From positions 62,001 through 126,000 of the forward strand of contig NZ_MJIL01000069.1 of NCBI RefSeq assembly GCF_001939735.1: DNA of 64,000 bases. The letters are read 5' to 3'. Positions 1 through 9,775 of the stretch are shown here, in pieces. Within the stretch, counting starts at the first letter, position 1; each line of letters starts with the position of its first letter. The notes beneath the pieces were generated by a model that worked only from the letters and a program-made list of their open reading frames with translations, did no database searches and was not told the origin of the DNA. A program made the translations under genes and the position numbers. This DNA comes from Photobacterium proteolyticum. GTDB lineage: Bacteria; Pseudomonadota; Gammaproteobacteria; Enterobacterales; Vibrionaceae.

Positions 1-545
1 ATGCCGGTCGTTCGCTGGTGATTGCCGTCAACAAGTGGGACGGTCTGGACAACGAAGTGAAAGAGCGTGTTAAGTCCGAGCTGGACCGCCGTCTTGGTTT
101 TGTTGATTTTGCGCGTATCCACTTTATTTCAGCCCTGCACGGTACAGGCGTTGGCCACCTTTACGAGTCTGTACAGGAAGCCTATCAGTCGGCGACCAAG
201 CGTATCAGTACCTCGATGCTGACCCGTATTATGCAGATGGCACAGGATGACCACCAGCCACCTATGGTTCGCGGTCGTCGCGTTAAGCTGAAATATGCTC
301 ACGCCGGTGGTTACAACCCGCCGATCATTGTGATCCACGGTAACCTGGTGAACGAGCTACCTGGCTCTTACAAGCGCTACCTGATGAACTACTACCGCAA
401 GTCACTGGAGATGATGGGGACGCCGATCCGCATTCAGTTCCAGAGCAGCGACAACCCGTTCGAAGGCAAGAAGCAGAAGTTGACCGTGTCTCAGGAGCGT
501 CAGCGCAAGCGACTGACCAGCGCCATCAAGAACCGGGACAAGTAA
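1..545 (+). CDS. der: GTPase Der, C-terminal part (5' truncated by window)
   Basis: Der (EngA) is a tandem-GTPase-domain protein needed for 50S ribosomal subunit assembly in the cytoplasm. The reading frame is open from base 3, so only about the last 180 residues of a protein usually near 490 residues are present. Visible are the base-recognition motif NKWD of the second GTPase domain, its SALHGTG (G5-like) segment, and the KH-like C-terminal domain containing [15 protein letters not shown] and a basic tail. It is followed by a strong terminator. In E. coli der lies near yfgJ, xseA and guaB, and that neighbourhood is kept here with insertions. The identification is confident; the start lies outside the window. 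Confidence 0.96.
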   Translation, partial: AGRSLVIAVNKWDGLDNEVKERVKSELDRRLGFVDFARIHFISALHGTGVGHLYESVQEAYQSATKRISTSMLTRIMQMAQDDHQPPMVRGRRVKLKYAHAGGYNPPIIVIHGNLVNELPGSYKRYLMNYYRKSLEMMGTPIRIQFQSSDNPFEGKKQKLTVSQERQRKRLTSAIKNRDK

Positions 546-592
546 GTCCGGCCCGTTGCCAAGAAGCGATCGTTATTGCTGATAAGATTGAC

Positions 593-619
593 AAACCCAG
601 CCTGAGGCTGGGTTTTTTT
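593..619 (+). terminator. Rho-independent terminator after der
   Basis: A perfect 9-bp stem (AACCCAGCC / GGCTGGGTT) with a TGA loop is followed by a run of T. Confidence 0.9.
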
Positions 620-674
620 ATGTGTTTGCATATTGGTACAATGCCAGCATCAATGTCGTTGCAAAGGAAAGAAG

Positions 675-1550
675 ATGTCAGTTGTTACCCCGACCCAGGT
701 GTTGTTTGCCCAGCCACAATGGCAAGCCAAGGCTGAAATCCAGCTATGTCTCCCGGCCGAATGTGGAGGAAGTTGGCTGGTAACGGATCGGACGCCTTTT
801 CATCCGGTCAGCCATATTTGGCCGGATCATCCCGCCGATCAGGGTGAAGTCATAATTGACGGCCGTCGCTATGCTGTTGCCGGTTGTTATACCGGCGCCG
901 TCGAGTTGGCAAGCGGCAACCTGTTTGTCGGTAAGGATATTCCTGTAAAGCGTGATACCGACGGCTGGGCTTTTGTTGTAGTGCATCATACCGAACATGC
1001 TCTGGAGCTGGCTGCCGGTGCACTTGTTGAGCTGGATGTCGATAAAGTTCGCCAACAGGCCCTGAGCCGGGGCCACAGTGGTGGCCACCTGTCGTCACTG
1101 GCACTCAACAAGGTGCTGCATCATGATTTCTGGCGCAAAGATGCCTCGCGCAAGGATGAGATGGGTCATTACGACTTTCATAGCTATGCGCAAACCGAGA
1201 GCCAGGTGTCGGAAGACTGCAGTACAGATACCTATCGGTTGGGCAAAACGCTGCGTAAACGTGGATTGAACAGTGCAGATCTACTGCAACGCCTGGATGA
1301 AGTCGAGGCCAGGATCAATCAGCAGCTGGAAGCCTGGCGTATGGCCGGGGCTGCCGTGGTAATGCGTTGCGAAGGAAAGGCGCTGACCGATTCACGATAC
1401 TGGCAGTGTGAGCTTGAAAACGACGTACTGATTGAAATTCCCTGCGGCGGAACACACATTGGCTCACTGGCCGATTACAGTAAAATTACTGTTGAATTTC
1501 AGATTGTTAGCGACCAAGAGTTAGTAATGATAACGCGAACAGCAGCTTAA
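675..1550 (+). CDS. AlaX-like alanyl-tRNA editing domain protein
   Basis: The protein (291 residues) resembles free-standing AlaX proteins, relatives of the editing domain of alanyl-/threonyl-tRNA synthetases that hydrolyse mischarged Ser- or Gly-tRNA(Ala). The zinc-binding signature is visible as HSGGH (H134xxxH138) and CGGTH (C257xxxH261), which also define the second-additional-domain fold. An OB-like N-terminal part precedes it. I chose the ATG at 675 because GGAAAGAAG lies just upstream; an in-frame start at 633 would add 14 residues and has no good ribosome site. It stands alone between der and a convergent regulator gene. Substrate specificity cannot be read from the sequence. Confidence 0.8.
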   Translation: MSVVTPTQVLFAQPQWQAKAEIQLCLPAECGGSWLVTDRTPFHPVSHIWPDHPADQGEVIIDGRRYAVAGCYTGAVELASGNLFVGKDIPVKRDTDGWAFVVVHHTEHALELAAGALVELDVDKVRQQALSRGHSGGHLSSLALNKVLHHDFWRKDASRKDEMGHYDFHSYAQTESQVSEDCSTDTYRLGKTLRKRGLNSADLLQRLDEVEARINQQLEAWRMAGAAVVMRCEGKALTDSRYWQCELENDVLIEIPCGGTHIGSLADYSKITVEFQIVSDQELVMITRTAA

Positions 1551-1565
1551 ATGACCGCAGGGCGT

Positions 1566-1605
1566 GTATCAGGCAGCACATTGTTGATGCCCCGTTGCCT
1601 GATAC
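1566..1605. repeat. 10-bp inverted repeat after the AlaX-like gene
   Basis: GTATCAGGCA (1566-1575) and TGCCTGATAC (1596-1605) are perfect inverted copies separated by 20 bases. It lies between convergent genes and has no T-run, so its role as a terminator is uncertain. The rest of the 1551-1773 gap shows nothing recognisable. Confidence 0.5.
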
Positions 1606-1773
1606 CGTCAATTGTCAGCCAAACGATAGTAAGTGGTTTTATTTTTTGCTTGATCTTCCCGTGTACAGCGAAACGATAAGATGTATATATCGTTTAAAAT
1701 CCAAAAACAGAGCATGTAACTTATGCTTTCGGGATGTGTATTGATAAATGTTCTTTTGATACCTGATCGCTGA

Positions 1774-2778
1774 TCACGATGGCTTTTGAGGTTGATCAAC
1801 AGATTCACGCACGATCAAGCTGCCTGAAAATAACTCGGTAGCGCTGATCTTTTCACCTTTTAACAGTAACAGCGTCTGTTCGACCGCAGCTTGCGCCATG
1901 GCCTCTACCGGAAGCATGACGCTAGAGAGGCTAGGGATTAAGAACGGGCCGGCTGGATCGTTGTCAAAGCCCATCACAGAAACCTCTTCCGGCACCTTAA
2001 TGCCAGCTTCGTGCAGTGCACGGATAGCGCCCATTGCCATACTGTCGTTGGCAGTAAATATTGCGCTGAAAGCGTGCCCACGGGCTAGCAAGTCCTGACA
2101 GGCACGATAGCCGCTCTCGGTGTAATAGTCGCCGTGGTAAATTCCGCAATGGTCTAACTGATGTGTTGCCAGTGTATCTTTGAAGCCCTGTAATCGCAGG
2201 CTGGAGTTAACCGAGTCTTCGGGGCCGCTGATACAGGCAATATTGCGGTGGGCTTTGGCGATCAGGAACTCCGTTGCCTGGCAGGCGGCCTTGTACTGGT
2301 CAAAACAAATACAGCGTTCTTTGAAGCCATCAACCATCTGGTTGATGACAATCAGGGGAACCGGTAGCTTCTCCATCAGCGATTTCAGTGTGGCGGTTGG
2401 CATTTTCCGGGTGTAGAGAATAATCGCATCAACCTTGCGTTCCACCAAGCTGTTGATCGCAAGCTCTTCGGATTCGGCGCTGTGGCCGCCGTCCATGATC
2501 AGCAGCTGTTTCCCGGCACAGGCGCTGGTTTCCGATGCTGTGCGCATCAGGCCGCTGAAATAGGCTCCCTCGAACGCAGAAACCACCAGTCCCAATGTAT
2601 TGGTGCAGTTTGTTGCCAATGCCCGGGCCAGGCTGTTGGGTTTGTAGCCTAGGGTGTCCATAGCGTGATATACGGCGTCTGCGGTGGATTTTTTGACTTG
2701 TCCGGTGTTGTTAAGCACACGGGAAACCGTGGCCTTGGAGACACCGGCAAGTTTACATACATCGTTAATCGTTGCCAT
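1774..2778 (-). CDS. LacI-family transcriptional regulator (AscG-like)
   Basis: A 334-residue LacI/GalR-family repressor. The N-terminus holds the typical helix-turn-helix and hinge (MATINDVCKLAGVSKATVSR, residues 1-20), followed by a periplasmic-binding-protein-like effector domain. Segments such as LLIMDGGHSAESEE and VSVMGFDND resemble AscG of E. coli, the regulator of a beta-glucoside operon. The ATG at 2778 starts exactly at the conserved family N-terminus; the upstream in-frame extension has no family counterpart. It lies 125 bp downstream of the GH1 glycosidase on the same strand, so the two are probably co-transcribed. It likely binds the dyad at 4393-4423 and responds to a sugar (phosphate); the effector is inference. 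Confidence 0.88.
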   Translation of the reverse strand: MATINDVCKLAGVSKATVSRVLNNTGQVKKSTADAVYHAMDTLGYKPNSLARALATNCTNTLGLVVSAFEGAYFSGLMRTASETSACAGKQLLIMDGGHSAESEELAINSLVERKVDAIILYTRKMPTATLKSLMEKLPVPLIVINQMVDGFKERCICFDQYKAACQATEFLIAKAHRNIACISGPEDSVNSSLRLQGFKDTLATHQLDHCGIYHGDYYTESGYRACQDLLARGHAFSAIFTANDSMAMGAIRALHEAGIKVPEEVSVMGFDNDPAGPFLIPSLSSVMLPVEAMAQAAVEQTLLLLKGEKISATELFSGSLIVRESVDQPQKPS

Positions 2779-2903
2779 GGGGGAATCGATTCCTGAAAAT
2801 AATGCCAAACTGAAAAGGTAAAAGCCCGAGCAATGCGCGAGAGGCGTATTGTCGGGCATGATCCCTCTTTGGATCAACAAGGAATTATTGTCGTTGTATG
2901 CCG

Positions 2904-4340
2904 TTAGCGCGTGGCACCGTTCGACTCAATCACCCCCTGATACCAGAAGAAGGACTTCTTGCGTTTACGGGCCAGGCCATTCTCGCGGTCGACATAGACG
3001 AAGCCATACTGTTTCTGGTAACCGTTCAGCCAGCTGAGCAGGTCAATAAAAGACCACGGATAGTAACCGCGAACATCGATACCTTGTTTGATGGCGTCTT
3101 CAGCGGCGGCAATATGGCCTGAAAGGTAATCGATACGCGGATCATCGACGACCTCGCCGTCAGTGATAGGATCTTTGGCACCCAGGCCGTTTTCGGTGAT
3201 ATAAAATGGGATATCGCCATAGCGCTCTTTTAGTCGCATCATTCCGATGCACAGTCCTTGCGGATAAATTTCCCAATCCCAGTCGGTATAGGTTGACTCG
3301 GGATTACGGACAAACTTGAACAGTCCTTTGAAGCCGAACGCCTGTCCCGAGCCTTTTTGGCCTGTGGTATTGATCTTGGTGTTGTCGGTATCTGGGTTGG
3401 CTGCCACCCATTCGCGTTTGTAGTAATTGACCCCGATAAAGTCGCAGATATTGTCCTTGAGTAGGTCTTCATCTTCGGGGGCAAACTCGGGAACGCCCCA
3501 GGTCAGCTGTGCCATGTTCAGGATGTGCGGCGGATACTCTCCCTTGAGCACAGGATCATAGAGCCAGTGGGTTAGCAGATCATCGGCCATCTTGCAGGCG
3601 GCGACGTCTTCCGGGCTATCGGTGATCGGGTCATGGGGTTGCATGACGTTAACAAAGCCAATTTGGCCGCTGGTCGGCACGCGGCCCTGTGCCTGATAGT
3701 GGCGGAATAACCTGACGGCCTTGGCATGGGCAATAAACACGTGATGGCAGGCCTGGATACCGCGCTTGGGATCGGTCAGGCCCGGAGGGTGCGCACCGGT
3801 AAAATAGCCCATACCGATAAAGATCAGGGTCTCGTTGAAGGTTGACCACAGCTCGACGCGGTCACCAAACGCCTCGTAACACAAACGGGCATAGTGCTCG
3901 AAAGCCTCAATGGTCTCGCGATTTTCCCAGCCGCCGATATCTTGCAGAGCCTGCGGCAGGTCCCAGTGATAGAGGGTGATCATGGGTTTGATGCCATGCT
4001 TGAGTAGCTCATCAATCAGCTCACTGTAAAACTGAATACCGGCCGGGTTGGCTTCGCCGCGGCCTTCGGGAAGCAGGCGTGGCCAGCTGATAGAGAAACG
4101 GTAGCTTTTCAGGCCTGCTTCAGCCATCAGGGCAACATCTTCTTTGAAACGGTGGTAATGATCGGCCGCAATATCGCCGTTGGTACCTTCATGGGTGGTT
4201 CCGGGCTGGTGAGAAAAAATATCCCAGATTGACGGTCCTTTGCCGTCGGCGTCATGGGCTCCCTCGACTTGGTAGGCCGCAGAGGCTGCGCCCCACAAGA
4301 AGCTCTCAGGAAAGGCTGATGCTCTTTTTTCGCTCGTCAT
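2904..4340 (-). CDS. GH1 family glycosidase, probable 6-phospho-beta-glycosidase
   Basis: A 478-residue glycoside hydrolase family 1 enzyme, cytoplasmic (no signal peptide). The retaining mechanism residues are visible: acid/base E170 in TFNE and nucleophile E383 in YITENG. Near the C-terminus SWLNGYQKQY places S436, K443 and Y445 in the pattern that binds the sugar 6-phosphate in LacG/BglA-type enzymes, whereas plain beta-glucosidases usually carry an E-W pair there. This favours a phospho-beta-glucoside or phospho-beta-galactoside substrate delivered by a PTS. No PTS transporter gene lies nearby. The downstream LacI-type gene and the upstream operator suggest sugar induction. Confidence 0.88.
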   Translation of the reverse strand: MTSEKRASAFPESFLWGAASAAYQVEGAHDADGKGPSIWDIFSHQPGTTHEGTNGDIAADHYHRFKEDVALMAEAGLKSYRFSISWPRLLPEGRGEANPAGIQFYSELIDELLKHGIKPMITLYHWDLPQALQDIGGWENRETIEAFEHYARLCYEAFGDRVELWSTFNETLIFIGMGYFTGAHPPGLTDPKRGIQACHHVFIAHAKAVRLFRHYQAQGRVPTSGQIGFVNVMQPHDPITDSPEDVAACKMADDLLTHWLYDPVLKGEYPPHILNMAQLTWGVPEFAPEDEDLLKDNICDFIGVNYYKREWVAANPDTDNTKINTTGQKGSGQAFGFKGLFKFVRNPESTYTDWDWEIYPQGLCIGMMRLKERYGDIPFYITENGLGAKDPITDGEVVDDPRIDYLSGHIAAAEDAIKQGIDVRGYYPWSFIDLLSWLNGYQKQYGFVYVDRENGLARKRKKSFFWYQGVIESNGATR

Positions 4341-4392
4341 AGCTGGATTACCTTAGTGTTTGGTGAACAGGACCCAGTCACTGTAATAGAAA

Positions 4393-4423
4393 AATGAAAC
4401 CGGTTACAGTAACCGGTTTCATT
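4393..4423. promoter_or_regulatory. LacI/GalR-family operator dyad upstream of GH1 gene
   Basis: A perfect 15-bp inverted repeat around one central base (4408). It contains TGAAACCGGTTACA (4395-4408), which fits the family consensus TGNAANCGNTTNCA, and its mirror image sharing the central A. The site is 53 bp upstream of the glycosidase start, so it is the natural binding site for the AscG-like product of the same unit. Confidence 0.75.
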
Positions 4424-4441
4424 CTTGATGGGTAACGTGAT

Positions 4442-4460
4442 CTGGATCGAAAGGATCCAG
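4442..4460. promoter_or_regulatory. Short dyad in the divergent promoter region
   Basis: CTGGATC (4442-4448) and GATCCAG (4454-4460) are inverted around GAAAG. It lies between the divergent glycosidase and yfgJ genes; the binding factor is unknown. Confidence 0.35.
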
Positions 4461-4566
4461 AAACTGAGGTGGATCAAAGGATATTTTGAAGCGTGTGTTT
4501 TTTCATTGCGCCAGGCTGATGGATCGCAGATGATTTGGTCATTGAAGTGATAATGGAAGAATAGTT

Positions 4567-4791
4567 ATGAGCGAGAATCGATGTCCCGCCTGTCAGGACG
4601 AACTGAACTGGAAGGACGGTCAGTACTATTGTGATACCTGCCAGCATCCGGTCAGGAAGCGGGCGTTTTGTCCCGACTGTGATAGTGAGCTGGAAAAGCT
4701 ACAGGCATGCGGTTCGGCAAGTTATTTCTGTAATAGTTGCAACGAGTTGAAGTCCAAGTCGCGGGTCAGAGTGGTCTTTGAGAAAGCCTGA
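4567..4791 (+). CDS. yfgJ: Zinc-ribbon protein YfgJ (DUF1407)
   Basis: A 74-residue protein with four CxxC knuckles: C6-C9, C22-C25, C35-C38 and C55-C58. These would make two zinc ribbons. It matches YfgJ of E. coli, a small protein of unknown function encoded between der and xseA, and it keeps that neighbourhood here. It begins 226 bp from the divergent glycosidase. No catalytic residues are apparent; a nucleic-acid or protein-binding role is only inferred from the fold. Confidence 0.85.
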   Translation: MSENRCPACQDELNWKDGQYYCDTCQHPVRKRAFCPDCDSELEKLQACGSASYFCNSCNELKSKSRVRVVFEKA

Positions 4792-4839
4792 GTTAATACT
4801 TAACAGTGGTAAATCTTGTTTAATCACGGTAATCTTCAT

Positions 4840-4854
4840 TGATAATAATTATCA
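4840..4854 (+). promoter_or_regulatory. Perfect Fur box upstream of the double ATPase gene
   Basis: TGATAATAATTATCA matches the 7-1-7 Fur recognition pattern TGATAAT-N-ATTATCA at every position. It lies 36 bp upstream of the ATG at 4891 and 49 bp after yfgJ stops, so it should overlap the promoter of the downstream gene and repress it when iron is plentiful. Confidence 0.75.
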
Positions 4855-4890
4855 TTACGATATTTGTATTCACTGATAGGGATTATTGGT

Positions 4891-6504
4891 ATGACATCAG
4901 CTTCTCCACTTTTGCAGGTCAGCAACCTTTCTGTTTCATTCCGCATGGAAGATGAAACCGTCGAGGCGGTGAAGAATATTTCATTTCAGCTCGAAAAGGG
5001 GCAGACGCTGGCGCTGGTCGGTGAGTCCGGCTCAGGCAAGTCTGTATCCTCCAGCAGTATTATGGGTCTGTTGCCACCCAATGCGGTTATCTCGCCTGAC
5101 AGCTCAGTGCGCTTTCAGCAACAGGAAATTCTGTCGATGTCTGAAAAGGCATTGCGGAGTGTCCGTGGCGATCGGATTGCCATGATATTTCAGGAGCCGA
5201 TGACCTCGCTTAACCCCTACATGCCGGTGGGGGAGCAAGTTGCTGAAGCGATAGTGTGCCACCGTAAGGTGTCGCGCAAGGAAGCGGTAGCCCAAACGCT
5301 AGCGCTGTTTCATAAGGTGCAACTGCCCGAGCCGGAAAAGCGGCTCAATCACTACCCTCATGAGTTCTCGGGCGGTCAGCTGCAGCGGATCATGATTGCG
5401 ATGGCGTTATCCAATAAGCCCGATATTTTGGTGGCCGACGAGCCTACCACGGCACTGGACGTGACGGTACAGGCTGAAGTGCTCAGATTGCTGAAAGATA
5501 TCCAGGCCGAGATGGGGATGGCAATTTTATTCATTACCCATGACTTGGGGGTGGTAAAACACTTTGCCGATGATGTTGTGGTGATGTGCAAAGGGGAAGT
5601 GGTCGAAACGGGGAGTGTTCATCAGATATTTGAACAGCCTCGTCACAGCTATACCAAAATGCTGTTGGATGCCGAACCTAAGGCCCATGGACCTTCCGAG
5701 GAAGCGCACTCGTCATATGTACTGGAAGCCGAAGATGTCAGGGTGAAGTATGTCCTCAAAACCAACTGGCTCGGTGTCGATACAGAATACCTTGAGGCTG
5801 TTAAAGGGATCAGCCTGGCGGTACGTCCGGGTCAGACGGTCGGTATCGTTGGCGAGTCAGGCTCCGGTAAATCGACCTTGGGTCGAGCATTGATGCAGTT
5901 GCTCCCGTCTACCGGCAATATCCTGTTTGAGGGTCAGAGCATTCGTTCGATGACGGATCGGCAGCGCTACGAGCTGAAGCGGAACATGCAGATGGTGTTT
6001 CAGGATCCCTATGGGTCACTGTCACCAAGGATGACGGTTGGTGAAATTATAACTGAGCCACTTACCGTATTTTCCGAATTGAGCAAGCAAGAGCGTATGC
6101 AGCGGGCACGCAAGGCGTTGGAAGAAGTGCGTCTCGAGCCGAGCTGTATTAACCGTTATCCCCATGAGTTTTCGGGTGGACAGCGGCAGCGAATCGCGAT
6201 TGCCCGGGCCTTGATTATGGAGCCGCAGTTTATCCTGCTTGACGAGCCGACGTCGGCGCTTGACCGGTCGGTACAGCTGACGGTGCTGGAGCTGCTGAAG
6301 GATATTCAGAAGCGACACAATATCGGCTACCTGTTCATCAGCCATGATCTGTCGGTAATACGGGCGATTTCAGATGAAGTGATCGTGATGCAGCGCGGTG
6401 AAGTGGTAGAGCGGGGGACTGCCCAGCAAGTGTTTGAAGCACCGCAACAGGCTTATACCCAGCGCTTGATTGATGCCTGTATGCTGGTTGATGATGTGGC
6501 CTGA
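4891..6504 (+). CDS. Fused double ABC transporter ATPase (YejF-like)
   Basis: A 537-residue protein with two oligopeptide-transporter type ATPase domains in one chain. The first has Walker A GESGSGKS (residues 44-51), signature FSGGQLQR and Walker B ILVADEP; the second has [17 protein letters not shown] and ILLDEP. Length and fusion match YejF of the Yej/Dpp family, which energises uptake of peptides and peptide-like compounds such as microcin C. I chose the ATG at 4891 (preceded by TAGGGA) over 4864. The usual partners (two permeases, one binding protein) are absent here, so the ATPase must serve components encoded elsewhere. A perfect Fur box upstream suggests iron control. Confidence 0.85.
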   Translation: MTSASPLLQVSNLSVSFRMEDETVEAVKNISFQLEKGQTLALVGESGSGKSVSSSSIMGLLPPNAVISPDSSVRFQQQEILSMSEKALRSVRGDRIAMIFQEPMTSLNPYMPVGEQVAEAIVCHRKVSRKEAVAQTLALFHKVQLPEPEKRLNHYPHEFSGGQLQRIMIAMALSNKPDILVADEPTTALDVTVQAEVLRLLKDIQAEMGMAILFITHDLGVVKHFADDVVVMCKGEVVETGSVHQIFEQPRHSYTKMLLDAEPKAHGPSEEAHSSYVLEAEDVRVKYVLKTNWLGVDTEYLEAVKGISLAVRPGQTVGIVGESGSGKSTLGRALMQLLPSTGNILFEGQSIRSMTDRQRYELKRNMQMVFQDPYGSLSPRMTVGEIITEPLTVFSELSKQERMQRARKALEEVRLEPSCINRYPHEFSGGQRQRIAIARALIMEPQFILLDEPTSALDRSVQLTVLELLKDIQKRHNIGYLFISHDLSVIRAISDEVIVMQRGEVVERGTAQQVFEAPQQAYTQRLIDACMLVDDVA

Positions 6505-6541
6505 TAGCCGAATTTAGTCTGTATATTCAAGGTATAAAATA

Positions 6542-6571
6542 AAAAAACGCCGCTATTGCGGCGTTTTTTTA
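6542..6571. terminator. Bidirectional terminator between ATPase gene and xseA
   Basis: ACGCCGC / GCGGCGT stem with TATT loop, flanked by A-run on one side and T-run on the other. It can serve both convergent genes. Confidence 0.9.
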
Positions 6572-6586
6572 TTCTGGCGCGGCCAT

Positions 6587-7930
6587 CTAGTCGCTGACGA
6601 CGGAGCGAATTTCCCCGTCAGCCACTTTGGTATTCAGGATATCTCCGGCGCTGACCTGATCGGCTCGGCGGATCACCTTGCCCTTGTCATTGCGGGTGAT
6701 GGAGTAACCGCGCCCCAGTGTGGCCAGCGGGCTGACCGTTTCCAGTTTCTCTGCGGCCATGGCCAGTTTGTGGCTGGCATTGAGCAGGCGGCGATCCATG
6801 GCATCGAGCAGGCGATGTTGGGCTTTTTCCAGTCGGTTGCTCTGCTGTTTGAGCGTCTGGGCCGGCGAGTGCAGTGCCAACTTGTATTCGGCACGGTTGA
6901 TATGCTGCTGGTGGTGGTTAAGCAGCTGGCGCATCGCCCGCTCCATCCGGCTCGACAGCTCGTCGAGGTGTTGCTGCTGTTGGTTCAGACGCACTTGCGG
7001 GTGCTGGCGGTCCAGCCTGTGCTGAAGCTTGATCACTGTCGCCTGACGACCTGCCAGGTAGTGGCGCATTGCATGGTGGAGCTGCTGGGTTTTCTGGCTG
7101 ATTTTCTGGATCTGATGGGTCATATCACGGCTGATCAGCTCGGCTGCTGCCGACGGCGTCGGTGCCCTGACATCTGCTACAAAATCGGCAATTGTTACGT
7201 CGACTTCATGGCCGACGGCGCTGACCACTGGGATCTGGCTGGCAACGATAGTACGGGCGACGATTTCTTCGTTAAAGGCCCACAAGTCTTCCAGTGAGCC
7301 GCCGCCGCGACCAACAATCAGAACATCACACTCCTGGCGGGCATTGGCCCGGCCGATAGCCTGAGCGATGGAGATTGCAGCCCCTTCGCCCTGTACCATG
7401 GTTGGGTAAATGACCACGGGCAAGCCGGGATCACGTCGTTGCAATACATTGAGAATGTCATGCAGGGCAGCGCCGGTTTTCGAGGTCACGATGCCGACCC
7501 GTTGTGGCTGCTCGGGCAGGGGCTTTTTCAGCGACTGGGCAAACAGGCCTTCAGCGGCGAGAGACATCTTGAGCTGCTCGAATTGCTGCTGCAGGCGACC
7601 GTCGCCTTCCGGCTGCATGCTCTCGATGATCAGCTGATAGTCACCACGCGGTTCATACAAGGAGAGCCTGGCTTTCACCAGCACCTGGGTACCGTTGGCC
7701 GGTTTGAAGGTCACCCGGCGGTTGCTGCCACGGAACATAGCGCACTTAACCTGCGCCCGTGAGTCCTTTAGCGTGAAATACCAATGACCGGAGACCGGCA
7801 TGGACAGATTTGACAATTCCCCGACCAGCCAGACTACGCCCATTTCATTTTCGAGAATGAGACGGACCTGTGCATTGAGACTGGAAACGGTATAGATACG
7901 ATCGTTGGATTGGGTCTGTTGAGCGAACAT
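6587..7930 (-). CDS. xseA: Exodeoxyribonuclease VII large subunit
   Basis: XseA, the catalytic subunit of exonuclease VII, degrades single-stranded DNA to short oligonucleotides in complex with XseB. The 447-residue protein starts at the ATG at 7930; a longer in-frame reading to 8077 adds sequence unlike the family. The N-terminal OB-fold ([12 protein letters not shown] onward), the central catalytic region with [16 protein letters not shown], and a long alpha-helical Q/R/H-rich C-terminal region are all visible. It diverges from guaB, as in E. coli. The xseB gene lies elsewhere in the window (40888-41130). Confidence 0.96.
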   Translation of the reverse strand: MFAQQTQSNDRIYTVSSLNAQVRLILENEMGVVWLVGELSNLSMPVSGHWYFTLKDSRAQVKCAMFRGSNRRVTFKPANGTQVLVKARLSLYEPRGDYQLIIESMQPEGDGRLQQQFEQLKMSLAAEGLFAQSLKKPLPEQPQRVGIVTSKTGAALHDILNVLQRRDPGLPVVIYPTMVQGEGAAISIAQAIGRANARQECDVLIVGRGGGSLEDLWAFNEEIVARTIVASQIPVVSAVGHEVDVTIADFVADVRAPTPSAAAELISRDMTHQIQKISQKTQQLHHAMRHYLAGRQATVIKLQHRLDRQHPQVRLNQQQQHLDELSSRMERAMRQLLNHHQQHINRAEYKLALHSPAQTLKQQSNRLEKAQHRLLDAMDRRLLNASHKLAMAAEKLETVSPLATLGRGYSITRNDKGKVIRRADQVSAGDILNTKVADGEIRSVVSD

Positions 7931-8109
7931 GGTCACAAGGCAAGACACCTGTTTTCGAGAGGCTAAGTAGTGCGCGATAACGTGTTGATAAATGAGTAGA
8001 CAGATCGCTGGACAGATCTTGGTCGTTATCTTATGACCGCAGCACCGGAAACTTAACCGAAATATATTACGCATCAAGCAAAAAGTGTCAACAAAAAAAA
8101 TTAATTTTT

Positions 8110-8141
8110 TTGTGGCTAAACGTTTGCTCTCCCCGTATAAT
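8110..8141 (+). promoter_or_regulatory. guaB promoter with PurR-like site
   Basis: A consensus -10 TATAAT (8136-8141) is preceded by GGCTAAACGTTTGCTC (8114-8129), which shares the AAACGTTTGC core with the PurR box ACGCAAACGTTTGCGT (10 of 16 positions). The site would cover the -35 region. An AT-rich tract lies just upstream. Confidence 0.6.
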
Positions 8142-8195
8142 TCGTTCGCAATATTTTATCCTCCTTTAAACCACAACTTGGTGTGAGATATTGCA

Positions 8196-9659
8196 ATGTT
8201 ACGAATCGCTAAAGAAGCTCTGACTTTTGACGACGTTCTACTCGTCCCTGCCCATTCAACTGTTTTACCTAACACTGCCGATCTGCGCACCCAGCTAACG
8301 AAGAAAATTACGCTGAACATTCCAATGGTTTCTGCTGCAATGGACACAGTAACCGAAGGCCGTTTCGCGATTGCGTTAGCTCAGGAAGGTGGCATCGGTT
8401 TCATCCACAAAAATATGTCTATCGAACAACAAGCGAATGAAGTTCGCATGGTTAAGAAGTTCGAGGCTGGCGTGGTATCCGAACCTGTGACCGTAAAACC
8501 AACAGCAACCATTGCTGATGTGAAACAACTGACAATTGAGAACGGTTTTGCTGGTTACCCGGTGGTAACAGACAACAACGAGCTGGTCGGTATTATTACT
8601 GGCCGTGATGTTCGTTTTGTTACCGACCTTTCACTCAAGGTTGAAGAGGTGATGACACCGAAGGGCAAGCTGGCAGCGGCCAAAGAAGGTGCCTCCCGTG
8701 AAGAAGTTGAAGCTATCATGCAAGAGCACCGTGTTGAGAAGGTGCTGCTGGTAAACGAAGAATTCCAGCTTAAAGGCATGATCACTGCAAAAGATTTCCA
8801 GAAAGCGGAGCGTAAGCCAAACGCATGTAAAGATGAGCTAGGTCGTCTGCGTGTCGGTGCGGCGGTGGGTGCCGGTGCCGGTAACGAAGAGCGTGTTAAG
8901 GCTCTGGTTGAGGCGGGTGTCGATGTGCTACTGATTGACTCGTCGCACGGTCACTCTGAAGGGGTTCTTCAGCGTATTCGTGAAACACGTGAAGCCTTCC
9001 CGGAACTACAAATCATAGGTGGTAACGTGGCAACAGGTGCCGGTGCCCGTGCACTGATTGAAGCCGGTGTTGATGCGGTTAAAGTCGGTATCGGCCCAGG
9101 CTCTATCTGTACTACCCGTATTGTTACCGGTGTAGGTGTGCCGCAAATTACCGCTATTTCTGATGCGGCAGACGCGGCAGCCGAGTTCGGCATTCCTGTT
9201 ATTGCCGATGGCGGTATCCGCTTCTCGGGTGATATGTGTAAGGCAATCGTTGCCGGTGCATCATGTGTAATGGTGGGTTCTATGTTTGCCGGTACCGAAG
9301 AAGCACCGGGTGAAGTTGAGCTTTACCAGGGCCGTGCCTACAAGTCATACCGTGGTATGGGCTCGCTGGGTGCGATGTCTCAGGGCTCTTCTGACCGCTA
9401 CTTCCAGTCTGACAATGCTGCTGACAAACTGGTACCGGAAGGTATCGAGGGTCGCGTTGCCTACAAAGGCCATATCAAGGAAATCGTTCACCAGCAGATG
9501 GGCGGCCTGCGCTCGAGCATGGGCCTGACCGGTTCGGCAACGATTGAAGCACTGCGTACAAAAGCTGAGTTTGTGCGTATCTCCGGTGCGGGTATGAAAG
9601 AGTCGCACGTGCATGATGTGACCATTACCAAGGAAGCACCAAACTACCGTATGGGGTAA
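8196..9659 (+). CDS. guaB: Inosine-5'-monophosphate dehydrogenase
   Basis: GuaB oxidises IMP to XMP with NAD+, the committed step of GMP synthesis, in the cytoplasm. The 487-residue protein has the TIM-barrel interrupted by two CBS domains (about residues 93-205), and the catalytic loop GPGSICTTR with Cys305. The flap motif and the C-terminal SGAGMKESH potassium-site region are also seen. guaA follows after 116 bp with its own likely promoter. A PurR-like site overlaps the guaB promoter. The start ATG at 8196 matches the family N-terminus ([16 protein letters not shown]). Confidence 0.98.
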   Translation: MLRIAKEALTFDDVLLVPAHSTVLPNTADLRTQLTKKITLNIPMVSAAMDTVTEGRFAIALAQEGGIGFIHKNMSIEQQANEVRMVKKFEAGVVSEPVTVKPTATIADVKQLTIENGFAGYPVVTDNNELVGIITGRDVRFVTDLSLKVEEVMTPKGKLAAAKEGASREEVEAIMQEHRVEKVLLVNEEFQLKGMITAKDFQKAERKPNACKDELGRLRVGAAVGAGAGNEERVKALVEAGVDVLLIDSSHGHSEGVLQRIRETREAFPELQIIGGNVATGAGARALIEAGVDAVKVGIGPGSICTTRIVTGVGVPQITAISDAADAAAEFGIPVIADGGIRFSGDMCKAIVAGASCVMVGSMFAGTEEAPGEVELYQGRAYKSYRGMGSLGAMSQGSSDRYFQSDNAADKLVPEGIEGRVAYKGHIKEIVHQQMGGLRSSMGLTGSATIEALRTKAEFVRISGAGMKESHVHDVTITKEAPNYRMG

Positions 9660-9684
9660 TTTTCACCAAGCGCACTTTTGCTTG

Positions 9685-9743
9685 AGGAAAACGTTTGCCT
9701 AAACGGGAAACTTGTATAAGATCGGGGGCGTTTCTAGGCCCCC
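9685..9743 (+). promoter_or_regulatory. guaA promoter region: PurR-like box, -10 and leader hairpin
   Basis: AGGAAAACGTTTGCCT (9685-9700) matches 13 of 16 positions of the PurR box. TATAAG at 9715-9720 is a candidate -10. GGGGGC (9724-9729) and GCCCCC (9738-9743) then form a hairpin that would lie at the start of the guaA leader; the nearest T-run is 9 bases further on, so it is a poor terminator for guaB. Confidence 0.55.
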
Positions 9744-9775
9744 AAATTTCACTTTTTTTTTGAGACTGCTCGATA

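Noticed and set aside
1608-1808. Minus-strand 66-codon frame beyond the LacI-family gene
   Set aside because: Overlaps the end of the regulator, has no ribosome site and looks like random coding of AT-rich DNA.
6720-7762. Plus-strand frames opposite xseA
   Set aside because: Antisense shadows of a strongly conserved gene.
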